Assembly (NCBI GenBank): GCA_902362705.1
Contig: CABIXK010000002.1
Location: forward strand, 320,510-329,290
DNA from: Rikenellaceae bacterium
GTDB taxonomy: Bacteria; Bacteroidota; Bacteroidia; Bacteroidales; Rikenellaceae
Direction of reading: 5' to 3'
DNA length: 8,781 nt
The position numbers were made by a program, and so were the translations under genes. This document shows, one piece after another, positions 1 through 6,767 of this stretch. Position 1 is the stretch's first letter; every line of letters starts with the position of its first letter. The notes under the pieces are model-generated. The model was not told the DNA's origin and ran no database searches. It saw nothing but the letters and a program-made list of their open reading frames with translations.

Positions 1-22
1 TCGGCGTATGCTGCCGTGCGGT

Positions 23-1015
23 TCAGCTTCCGAGGAGTGCCCCGACGGGCAGGTCTTTGACCAGGACCCGCTTGTCGCGGTCGAGCAGGTAGAGCGTCGG
101 CATGGCCGGCAGTACGTAGAGCTCGTGCGTGCGGATCGCCCCCGTGTCGAAGCCCACGATCCACGCTGCGGGGAGCTGCTCCTTGGTGCGATCCCAGGCC
201 GCGCGGTCGCCGTCGGCGTAGAGCGCCAGGAGGGTGAGCCCTCCCGCGGCGATGGCGCGCCGCAGCCGCTCGGAGGAGGAGAGCGCCTCCATGATCTCGC
301 GGCAGTGGTCGCAGTCGGGGTCGTAGAAGAGCAGCAGCGTCTCTTCGGCCTCCGTGCCGTGGAGCGTCTGCCGCCGCCCGTCGCGCGTGATGTAGGTGAA
401 GTCGGCGGCCGGCATCCCCGGGCGGTTCTTGCGTGCCGCGCCGAGCAGGTAGGCGGGGCGGATGCGCTCCGCCTCGTCGAGCGTGCCGGAGGCGATGAGC
501 GCCTCGAGCCAGCGGATGAAGTAACCCTCGTCGAGCATCGGCGAGTTGGGGTCGTAGAGGTATTTCTCGGCGATCTCGCCCACGAGCAGCAGCGCCTCGC
601 GGTCGGCGGCGGCCCGGGCGACGAGCTGCCCGAGCGCGGGGGCGAGCGCCGCCGTGTCGGCATGGGGGAAGAGCGAGACGAAGTTGGCGAACTGCTGCTC
701 CATGAAGTCGCGGTTGCGGCTGCGCAGCGTGTCGCGGAACTCCATCGCGTCCCAGAAATGGCGGATCATCCACGACGCCCGCTCCCGGGGCGTGCGCAGC
801 GCCGCCGGAGGCTCGGCCAGCGGGAGCTCGTCGGCCGAACCGGCCGAACCGGCCGCCGGAGCCGCCGCGGCATTTCCCGCAGCCGTGCGCGCAGCACTCG
901 CATCCATAGTAGCCGCATCCGCCGCAACCGCAGCTCCGTTGTCGGTTGCGGGCCGCCGTCCCGTGCAGCCGCACGCCGCGGCCGCCAGCAGCAGTATCGC
1001 CGCGATCCTCCTCAT
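23..1015 (-). CDS. DUF5106-like lipoprotein with C-terminal thioredoxin-like domain
   Basis: 330 residues from the ATG at 1015. The open frame extends upstream to 1144, but the start at 1015 gives a textbook signal MRRIAAILLLAAAACGC with the lipid on Cys15 (or Cys17) and lies 7 bases after the preceding stop codon. Residues 22-62 are a low-complexity Ala/Gly/Ser linker that would tether the folded part away from the membrane. Residues about 75-200 are helical (RERASWMIRHFWDAMEF, EKYLYDPNSPM), as in DUF5106. The C-terminal part is thioredoxin-like: LLLFYDPDCDHCREIMEAL carries the CxxC at Cys235 and Cys238, and LPAMPTLYLLD supplies the expected cis-proline at Pro306. The protein probably acts in the periplasm or on an outer-membrane leaflet in disulfide exchange, but its substrate is unknown. 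It closes the fimbrial operon, next to a cysteine-rich partner. Confidence 0.85.
   Translation of the reverse strand: MRRIAAILLLAAAACGCTGRRPATDNGAAVAADAATMDASAARTAAGNAAAAPAAGSAGSADELPLAEPPAALRTPRERASWMIRHFWDAMEFRDTLRSRNRDFMEQQFANFVSLFPHADTAALAPALGQLVARAAADREALLLVGEIAEKYLYDPNSPMLDEGYFIRWLEALIASGTLDEAERIRPAYLLGAARKNRPGMPAADFTYITRDGRRQTLHGTEAEETLLLFYDPDCDHCREIMEALSSSERLRRAIAAGGLTLLALYADGDRAAWDRTKEQLPAAWIVGFDTGAIRTHELYVLPAMPTLYLLDRDKRVLVKDLPVGALLGS
797..864 (-). repeat. GC-rich Ala/Gly/Ser linker-coding tract with short tandem repeat
   Basis: The core is a 9-base unit CGGCCGAAC (plus strand) at 832-840 and 841-849, followed by a diverged third copy at 850-858. On the coding strand it encodes AGSAGSA, part of a low-complexity linker between the lipid anchor and the folded part of the DUF5106-like protein. 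Such tracts can gain or lose whole codons by slippage without breaking the frame. Confidence 0.5.
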
Positions 1016-1022
1016 AGCCTCG

Positions 1023-4000
1023 CTATTCCACCACGTCGCGCACGCAGCGCACATGGGTGTAGGTGCGATTGAGGACGGGGTCGTTGTGGTATTCCATGTA
1101 TCCGTTGCTCCAGTAGCGCTGCTGCTCGGGGTTGGAGGCGCCACGTCCGTAGTTGAAGTAGATGCCGGCGACGCGCGTGTCCTGGCCCATCATGAAGCGC
1201 GAGCAGGAGAGCCACTGCCACATCCAGCCGCTCGCGGGCAGCCCGACGAATACCTCCTCGCGGCCGCGGCGCATGATGGTCAGCTCCTTCTGGTTGGGTA
1301 CGCGCCAGGTGCCCCGGTCGCTGCCGTCCGCCTCCTCGGAGTAGAGCCCGCATATCGAGTTGTCGTTGTTCGACGCCTCCCAGTCCGACGCGGCGATCTG
1401 CAGGTAGTTGCCGCTGCCGCTCTTGCTATCCAGCCTCAGCACGTAGCCGTTGCCGTTGGTCGTGCGGATCAGCGTCGCGTTGTAGCCGGCCATCGACTCG
1501 GTGCAGTCCTCCCGGGCGTACTGGAACTTCTTGTAGGGCAGGTTCAGCTCGCTGGTGATCGGGTGCATGGGGATGACGTTCATCGCCTGCTGGCGGATCG
1601 ACGACTGGTCGTAGTAGGTCATCTCCACCGTGCGCGCCGCCGGATCTATCTCGTAGGCCATCTGTACCGGGTCGCTCTCCACCACCTCGGTCAGGTTGCA
1701 GCCCAGGTTGCGGATGCAGCGCACCTGCCAGGCCGAGTTGTACCAGCCGCTTCCCTCCACGCCCTTTCTTTCGAGCGACAAGCCCTGCTCGTTGAGCAGC
1801 ACCATGCCGTCGCTCGAAACGTAGTGGAACCAGGGGTTGGAGGCGTCTCCGTCGCGGCCCGGGAATCGGGTCATGTCGAAGTCGTTGGGGTCGAGCAGCG
1901 GGTCCTTGAGCGACTGGCGCCCCAGCACCATGCGGGTATATTTGCCCAGCGCGGGGAGGTACCAGCGTATCTCTTCGGGGTCGATGACGCCGTTGCCATT
2001 CAGGTCGCGGTTGCGCGAGAGGCAGAGCTCCATCACTTCGTAGAAGGCGTCGGTCGTGTTGGGGTCGTAGGGGTATCCGCCCTCGGCGGCGGGGGCGCTC
2101 CCGTGGTTGCGGTTGTATCCCGTTCCGCGGGTCTGCCGCAGCTGCGGCAGGTAGTATTTCCCGCTCTGCGGCGTCACTCCCGGGTCAGGCGTGCTGCTCA
2201 GTCGGGCGGGGATCTCGCCCTGCGTCAGCCGGCCGTCGGCGATCGCGAAGTAGGTCTCCCACTGCCTGCCGTTGCCCGCGTGGTTGAGGTACTGCCAGAT
2301 GTTCACGCGCCCGTTGTCGGGGTTCCAGTCGTAGCCTACGAACGAGCTGCCGGTGATGGTCTCGGTTTGCGAGGGGGCCGCATTCTTCGCCTTGTCGGTC
2401 CAGCGCAGGTTGAGGCCGTAGGTCTCGTTGGTGTGCTCGGCGCCGAGGGCCCGGCCCGCGACCCGGCTGCCGCCCACGGTCGAGGTGGCGTAGTAGGTCT
2501 GTATCGACTGCTGGCGGATCAGGTACTTCGAGTATCCGTAGCGGCTCTCGCCGTCGTCCGACACCTCGCTTTCGCGGATGGCCAGGTAGACCGTGCGCGG
2601 GTCCTTGTTGACGTAGAGCCACCAGGCATTGCCCACCTCGTTGCCGTCGTCGGTCGTGCCGTGGTAGACATACTCGTCGACGAAGACGGTGTACCAGCGT
2701 TGCGTGTCGTCGTCGGGGTCGTCTGCGCCGGCCGCGTGGGGGTGTCCCGCCACGTCGCGCAGCTGCTCGAGCGTCCATGGCTCGGCGTCGGTTGGGCCGC
2801 TCTTGTACTTGGCCAGCACCTCCTCGCCCGTCGTCGGGCGGAAGCGGATCCACTGGTAGAAGTCGTAGTGCCCGTCGAGGCGGATCTGCTCCTCGACCGC
2901 CGCGCCGGCGGCGCGCAGCTCCGACGAGACGATCTGCCTGGCCGTATCGTCGTAGGGGGCCTGGATCGTGTAGTCGAGGCTGGCCCGCTCGCGGTTCGAC
3001 AGCTGGATGTTGAAGGTGCCGTAGTGGGCGTCGAGGTCGATCGTCTGCTCGTAGGTGTCGAAGACCTCGCCCTCGGCGCCGGGCAGCTCCTCGCCCTCGC
3101 GGCGCGCCTCCACCACGATCTTGTCCAGCCCGCGGATCACCATCGTGTAGGTGTATTTGGTGTTGCGGCGGCAGTTGAAGTCCCTGGCCCGGGCCGCCTC
3201 GTCGGCGCCCTCGCAGTAGCCCAGGTGCACGCAGTAGCGCGCCGTGCCCGTGCGGTCGACCCGCACGCCGTCGATGGTGGTCGCGTAGGCCACCTCGGCC
3301 TCGATCTCGACATAGGTGGCGCGGTTGGCCGGGCCGTCCTCGGCCTCGGGGCAGAGGCTGGCGTAGATGCCCGAGTTGCCCCCTCCGTCGAGCTTGTGCT
3401 CGCGCTCGCGGTCGGCGTAGACGGTCACGCCGTCGAGCCCCGTGTGGCGGTTCTCGTACTGGTAGAAGTCGAAGGTGCGGTAGGTGCGGGCGTCGCCCGG
3501 GCGCGTGGTGCTCTCGAAGTTGCGCGAGAGGTTCGACGCGGCGTAGCTGCGCTCCCATGCGGCGTCGCCCGCGTTGGCCGCCTGCTCGTGGAGGTAGCTG
3601 TAGGTGGGGTTGTGCACCACCCGCCAGCTTTTCAGGTCCACCTCCAGGTCGGTGATCCCGGCCGCCGCCTCCCAGCGGATGTCGAAGCGTACGTAGGCCA
3701 GCAGGCGCCGCAGGTGGATGGCGCCGGGCAGCGTCACCTTGCCGTTCTGCGAGGAGGGGATCGTCACCGTGGCCTCGTTGTTCCACGCCGCGGGGTCGGA
3801 GGTCTGCGCGCTGTGGTAGATGCCCGCCATGATGAGGTTGGGCGCGAAGCTCGACACGTTGGCCGGGTTGATGTGCGCCGCCCGGATCGAGCGGTACTGC
3901 TCCCACGTCCGGACCACCTCCAGCAGGTCGCGCAGCGTGTAGTAGCCCGCCTGCGTGGGGCGCTTGCCCGCCTCGCGGAGGTCCTCCAGGAGCGTCTCGT

Positions 4001-4394
4001 TGTCGGTGGTGCCGTAGTTGTCGTCGACGTTGGCCACGCCCGCGATGCGGCTTGGGCCCGACTTGGTGTCGAGCGTCAGCGTGTGGAAGACGTGCTGGTC
4101 GGAGCGGTTCACCTCGCTGAATGCCGAGCCGCTCTTCACGCCGGTGCTCGCCAGGAAGGTGCCCACCCACAGCGTGTTGACCTGCGAGTCGTCCTTCTCC
4201 GACATCATGGCGCGTGTCTGGATCTCCATTGCGGGCAGCTCCAGCGCCACCTCCACCCTCGTCGGCTGCCCCTCCCCGTCGTCGGGCGCGGGGAGCTCCT
4301 CCTTGATGCAGGCCGAGATCGTCGTGGCGGCGGCCAGGCAGCATGCGGCGCGGCGCAGGCGGTTTCGTATGTCGTTCTTGCCGAAGTAGATCAT
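1023..4394 (-). CDS. Large fimbrial accessory/tip lipoprotein (DUF4906-like, tentative)
   Basis: 1123 residues, the largest product of the operon. The start MIYFGKNDIRNRLRR leads to a lipobox ISAC with Cys29, and IQTRAMM at 58-64 puts a possible Arg cleavage site at Arg61. Residues about 45-425 resemble a divergent fimbrillin-like beta domain (GAIHLRRLLAYVRFDIRW at 224-241, NTKYTYTMVIRGLDKIVVEA at 411-430, PGAEGEVFDTYEQ near 438-450). A middle region, about 565-635, carries WWLYVNKDPRTVYLAI and YLIRQQSIQTYY. RDLNGNGVIDPEEIRWYLPA at 796-815 contains an EF-hand-like calcium loop (Asp797, Asn799, Asn801, Asp805, Glu808). Two related segments, about 807-897 and 1028-1121, resemble FISUMP/Lcl-type C-terminal domains and end VRCIRNLG and VRCVRDVV. 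Eleven cysteines follow the lipid Cys. Large size, last structural position and lectin-like ends suggest a tip adhesin, but that is inference. DUF4906 membership is from memory and untested. Confidence 0.78.
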   Translation of the reverse strand: MIYFGKNDIRNRLRRAACCLAAATTISACIKEELPAPDDGEGQPTRVEVALELPAMEIQTRAMMSEKDDSQVNTLWVGTFLASTGVKSGSAFSEVNRSDQHVFHTLTLDTKSGPSRIAGVANVDDNYGTTDNETLLEDLREAGKRPTQAGYYTLRDLLEVVRTWEQYRSIRAAHINPANVSSFAPNLIMAGIYHSAQTSDPAAWNNEATVTIPSSQNGKVTLPGAIHLRRLLAYVRFDIRWEAAAGITDLEVDLKSWRVVHNPTYSYLHEQAANAGDAAWERSYAASNLSRNFESTTRPGDARTYRTFDFYQYENRHTGLDGVTVYADREREHKLDGGGNSGIYASLCPEAEDGPANRATYVEIEAEVAYATTIDGVRVDRTGTARYCVHLGYCEGADEAARARDFNCRRNTKYTYTMVIRGLDKIVVEARREGEELPGAEGEVFDTYEQTIDLDAHYGTFNIQLSNRERASLDYTIQAPYDDTARQIVSSELRAAGAAVEEQIRLDGHYDFYQWIRFRPTTGEEVLAKYKSGPTDAEPWTLEQLRDVAGHPHAAGADDPDDDTQRWYTVFVDEYVYHGTTDDGNEVGNAWWLYVNKDPRTVYLAIRESEVSDDGESRYGYSKYLIRQQSIQTYYATSTVGGSRVAGRALGAEHTNETYGLNLRWTDKAKNAAPSQTETITGSSFVGYDWNPDNGRVNIWQYLNHAGNGRQWETYFAIADGRLTQGEIPARLSSTPDPGVTPQSGKYYLPQLRQTRGTGYNRNHGSAPAAEGGYPYDPNTTDAFYEVMELCLSRNRDLNGNGVIDPEEIRWYLPALGKYTRMVLGRQSLKDPLLDPNDFDMTRFPGRDGDASNPWFHYVSSDGMVLLNEQGLSLERKGVEGSGWYNSAWQVRCIRNLGCNLTEVVESDPVQMAYEIDPAARTVEMTYYDQSSIRQQAMNVIPMHPITSELNLPYKKFQYAREDCTESMAGYNATLIRTTNGNGYVLRLDSKSGSGNYLQIAASDWEASNNDNSICGLYSEEADGSDRGTWRVPNQKELTIMRRGREEVFVGLPASGWMWQWLSCSRFMMGQDTRVAGIYFNYGRGASNPEQQRYWSNGYMEYHNDPVLNRTYTHVRCVRDVVE

Positions 4395-4410
4395 GGTTTT
4401 CGGGGTTGCG

Positions 4411-5544
4411 TTAGTCGAATGTTATCTCGCTGCTCCGCCGCTCTTCCCAGGGACAGAGGGTGTAGCCGAACTCCAGCTCAGCGTCGCGGCTCACGCTGCG
4501 GACCTCCAGCCGGTAGACGTGGTTGCGCAGCAGCGTGCCGCCCCAGATGCCGTCGGCGTCGGGCATGGGGATCTCGTAGGTTCTGGTGCCTCCGCCGTAG
4601 TCGGCGCTCAGCATCGCCTCGATGCGCAGCGTCGGGCGGTCGTGGAACTTCATCTCGGGCAGGTAGGTGGTCCAGCGCTCCCGCGTCGTGCCCTCCGTGG
4701 TCCAGGCGTCCTTGCCGAAGGGGCGCGCGCCGCCCGCTTGCGGGTTCGCGGGCAGCGTGGGGGCCGTGACCTGCACGCCGTTGCGGAACGAGGCGGGCAC
4801 GAGCAGCGCCTCTGCGGGGTAACTCCCGGCCACCATCGCCGCCGAGGTGAGGCGGGTGGCACCGTCGCTGCCGCGGTCGGCGATCGCGTCGATCACCTCC
4901 AGCCGCGCCAGCGCGCGCAGGAGGTGTATCCCGCCGTCGGCGCCGCCCAGCTGCAAGGGGGCCGAGGGGTCGCTGCGGCGCAGTTCGTCGGTCGAGACCT
5001 CGAACTCCTTCAGTCCGTACATCGGGATCCAGGGGCCGTCGGCCGCCGGCATCCACGCGTCGGGCATCCTCCATGCGGCCTTCGCGGCCTCGATCGCGGC
5101 CTCGGTCGTGCGCCCCGCCACGGCGGCGAGCGCCTCGTCGGGCCAGTTGGCCAGCACCATGATGCGGAAGCGCACGCGGCCCTCCTCGGCGGCGTAGTCG
5201 AAGTAGGGTTCGCGGATGGTCGCCGTGACGGTGTAGGAGGCGAAGTCGGGCGCCCCCTCCTGCAGGACGGGGCGGAGCTCCTGCAGCAGCGCGCCTCCCT
5301 GCGTGAAGAGCAGGAAGCGGGCCCGGTCGATGTCGATCCGGTTTTCGGCCTCGGCGCCCTGCTCCGTCCCGACGATCTCCTGGGCGCGCGAGCCCGGCGC
5401 CCGGGAGGCGATGCGGAAGCTCATCGTCACCTCGCGCCCCGGATCGGGTGCGGGGGCCTCGCTCTTCGAGCAGCCCGCCGGTGCGCAGGCGGCGCCGAGC
5501 CAGAGAATCGGGGCGGCTATGCGGTAGGTTAGTCTGCGTAGCAT
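4411..5544 (-). CDS. Fimbrillin-fold minor/accessory subunit lipoprotein (Mfa3- or FimC-like position)
   Basis: 377 residues, third in the fimbrial set. The start MLRRLTYRIAAPILWLGAAC gives a lipoprotein signal, with the lipid on Cys20 or, less canonically, Cys25 (PAGCSKSE). ASRAPGSRAQE at 46-56 offers two Arg cleavage sites, Arg48 and Arg53. Fimbrillin-type landmarks include WIPMYGLKEFEVS at 172-184, HLLRALARLEVID at 207-219, TTYLPEMKF at 292-300, LLRNHVYRLEVRSV at 338-351, and a tail ELEFGYTLCPWEE followed by SEITFD. The NHVYRLEV segment matches NHVYTLNV in the major pilin, so both share the second fimbrillin domain. In P. gingivalis the gene after mfa2 encodes an accessory tip-complex subunit, and the same role is inferred here from order. 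A second anchor or a minor shaft subunit are alternatives. The next gene begins 16 bases downstream. Confidence 0.8.
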   Translation of the reverse strand: MLRRLTYRIAAPILWLGAACAPAGCSKSEAPAPDPGREVTMSFRIASRAPGSRAQEIVGTEQGAEAENRIDIDRARFLLFTQGGALLQELRPVLQEGAPDFASYTVTATIREPYFDYAAEEGRVRFRIMVLANWPDEALAAVAGRTTEAAIEAAKAAWRMPDAWMPAADGPWIPMYGLKEFEVSTDELRRSDPSAPLQLGGADGGIHLLRALARLEVIDAIADRGSDGATRLTSAAMVAGSYPAEALLVPASFRNGVQVTAPTLPANPQAGGARPFGKDAWTTEGTTRERWTTYLPEMKFHDRPTLRIEAMLSADYGGGTRTYEIPMPDADGIWGGTLLRNHVYRLEVRSVSRDAELEFGYTLCPWEERRSSEITFD

Positions 5545-5550
5545 GGTCGT

Positions 5551-6609
5551 TTACATTTCGGTCTCCTGCTCGGGGACCACCACCCACGAATTGATGTAGA
5601 TGCCGGCACCCGTATACCATTTGTCGTCGCCGTCGAGGAAGAAGGTGAGGTTGAACTCGTCCACGCGGTCGAGATACTCCTGCGGCTCCATGCGGCGGTT
5701 GTAGTTGCCGCGCACCATCAGCAGATACTTCACCAGCGGCAGGCGGATGATCCGTTCGCCGTCGGTGGTGCGGCGCACGACGAGCATCTGCTCGCGGTCG
5801 GCGGTCAGGCGCCCCACGGTCCGCTCGGCCATCAGTCCGTTGACGGTCGTCGCGCCGGCGCGCGCGGCAGCGGCGGCATCCGCATCGGCGTCGAAGTCGG
5901 CCCGGAGCGGGGTCTTGATCCAGTTGCGGTAGGTCAGCGGGGCATGGCCGAGCAGCGAGTTGTCGTAGTCCATGTCGCCGTTCGCGGCCTCGATCGAAAA
6001 GTCGAAGTCTTCGGCCTCCATCTGCTTGTCGCCCTGCGAATTGTAGTACTGGAGCGTTATGCGCACCGCATTGGTGTTCTTCGTCAGCGGGAGCGTCGCC
6101 TCGACCGTGCCGCCCAGCTCGGCCTCGGCGAAGGTCACGCGCCGCATGCCGTGGTAGAGCCCCGTCAGGTCGTCGGCCACGTAGTCGCCCGCGGCGTCGG
6201 CGAGGCGGGCGATCGAGAGCCGCAGCTGCTCGGGGCTCCGGGGGTCGGCCTCCGCGAGCCGGTAGAGCGGCTGCCCCTCCAGGCCGCACCACGCCACCAG
6301 GTCGTAGGTTCCCGCCGCCACGTCGACGGGCATCGTCCACGCCTCGTCGCGCAGCGCGTCGCCCGCCTCGGTGCCGTGCCATACGAGCTTGCCCGCGGTG
6401 TCGAACACCCACAGCGCCACCGACTCCACCTCGTGGGCGAAGGCGTCGGCATACTTGATGTTGCGGTCGTAGCGGAATCGTACCCGAAACTCCGTGCGGC
6501 AGGGCTCCAGGTCGTCGTAGATCGTTTCGCACGCGGTGAGCGCCGCCGTGGCGACGAGCAGCGCCGCGACGAGCGGCCGCAGGTGCGTGAAAGGTCTCTT
6601 CGTTCCCAT
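5551..6609 (-). CDS. FimB/Mfa2-family fimbrial anchor lipoprotein
   Basis: This is the cell-surface anchor and assembly-terminating subunit of a type V fimbria, 352 residues. The signal peptide ends in a strict lipobox, LTAC, with lipid-acceptor Cys27. Family hallmarks follow in order: ETIYDDLEPC at 28-37, FRYDRN near 45-50, DAFAHEVESVALWVFDTAGK at 55-74, TYDLVAWCG at 101-109, LTKNTNAVRITLQYYN at 175-190, the late segment EYLDRVDEFNLTFFLDGDDKW at 311-331, and IYINSW at 337-342. In this family the anchor keeps its acyl chain, and no TRA-type Arg cleavage motif follows Cys27 here, unlike in the neighbouring subunits. Cys37 and Cys108 could pair as a disulfide. Residues 237-254 hold an Asp-Ala repeat that looks like a low-complexity loop insertion. 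The next gene starts 6 bases after the stop. Confidence 0.93.
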   Translation of the reverse strand: MGTKRPFTHLRPLVAALLVATAALTACETIYDDLEPCRTEFRVRFRYDRNIKYADAFAHEVESVALWVFDTAGKLVWHGTEAGDALRDEAWTMPVDVAAGTYDLVAWCGLEGQPLYRLAEADPRSPEQLRLSIARLADAAGDYVADDLTGLYHGMRRVTFAEAELGGTVEATLPLTKNTNAVRITLQYYNSQGDKQMEAEDFDFSIEAANGDMDYDNSLLGHAPLTYRNWIKTPLRADFDADADAAAAARAGATTVNGLMAERTVGRLTADREQMLVVRRTTDGERIIRLPLVKYLLMVRGNYNRRMEPQEYLDRVDEFNLTFFLDGDDKWYTGAGIYINSWVVVPEQETEM

Positions 6610-6677
6610 ATCGTCTCTTTTTTCGTGTCTTCGTGGGGGCGCGGAGGTTGCGGTGCCGCGCCTTTTCGGCCTGTGGC

Positions 6678-6691
6678 GCCGGGCGCCCGGC
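6678..6691 (-). repeat. 14-bp perfect palindrome downstream of the pilin hairpin
   Basis: GCCGGGCGCCCGGC is its own reverse complement. It can fold as a 5-bp stem with a 4-base loop, or act as a two-fold symmetric DNA site. A competing stem also exists: CGGCC at 6667-6671 can pair with GGCCG at 6689-6693. It lies only 7 bases from the larger hairpin in the same untranslated gap. Function is unknown, and GC-rich palindromes of this size can arise by chance in such DNA. Confidence 0.45.
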
Positions 6692-6698
6692 CGTTGGC

Positions 6699-6728
6699 TC
6701 CCCGGGTGCCGGTCAGAGCACCCGGGGA
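6699..6728 (-). promoter_or_regulatory. Perfect 11-bp hairpin between pilin and anchor genes
   Basis: TCCCCGGGTGC at 6699-6709 and GCACCCGGGGA at 6718-6728 are exact reverse complements around an 8-base loop, giving a GC-rich stem that begins about 40 bases past the pilin stop codon. No T-run follows on the coding strand, so it is not a standard intrinsic terminator. A transcript-stabilising 3' end or partial attenuator, which would make abundant pilin mRNA and less anchor mRNA, fits the gene order but is inference. Confidence 0.7.
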
Positions 6729-6767
6729 CGATTCATCGCTGCGTCATGCGGCGGCAGCGGGGGAGGG

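Noticed and set aside
8..1072. A 354-codon plus-strand open frame antisense to the thioredoxin-like lipoprotein gene.
   Set aside because: The opposite strand encodes a signal peptide, a CxxC site and a cis-proline. The plus frame is Arg/Gly/Pro-rich noise.
1016..1144. N-terminal extension of the thioredoxin-like lipoprotein by 43 residues.
   Set aside because: It overlaps the coding end of the preceding gene and would push the signal peptide inward. The ATG at 1015 fits the operon spacing.
2185..4344. A 719-codon minus-strand frame overlapping the large protein gene in another register; a similar frame lies at 4478-6532.
   Set aside because: Both are Arg/Pro/Gly/His-rich translations typical of out-of-frame high-GC DNA and overlap real genes on the same strand.
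654..4769. A 1371-codon open frame on the plus strand, antisense to the large protein gene and running into both neighbours.
   Set aside because: It covers parts of three well-supported minus-strand genes, has low-complexity Val/Ala/Arg/Gly/His composition, no signal peptide or recognisable domain, and is explained by GC3 bias removing stop codons from the antisense frame.
6699..6728. Rho-independent terminator ending the pilin transcript.
   Set aside because: The stem is strong but no T-run follows on the coding strand, so I list it as a hairpin of uncertain regulatory role and not a terminator.
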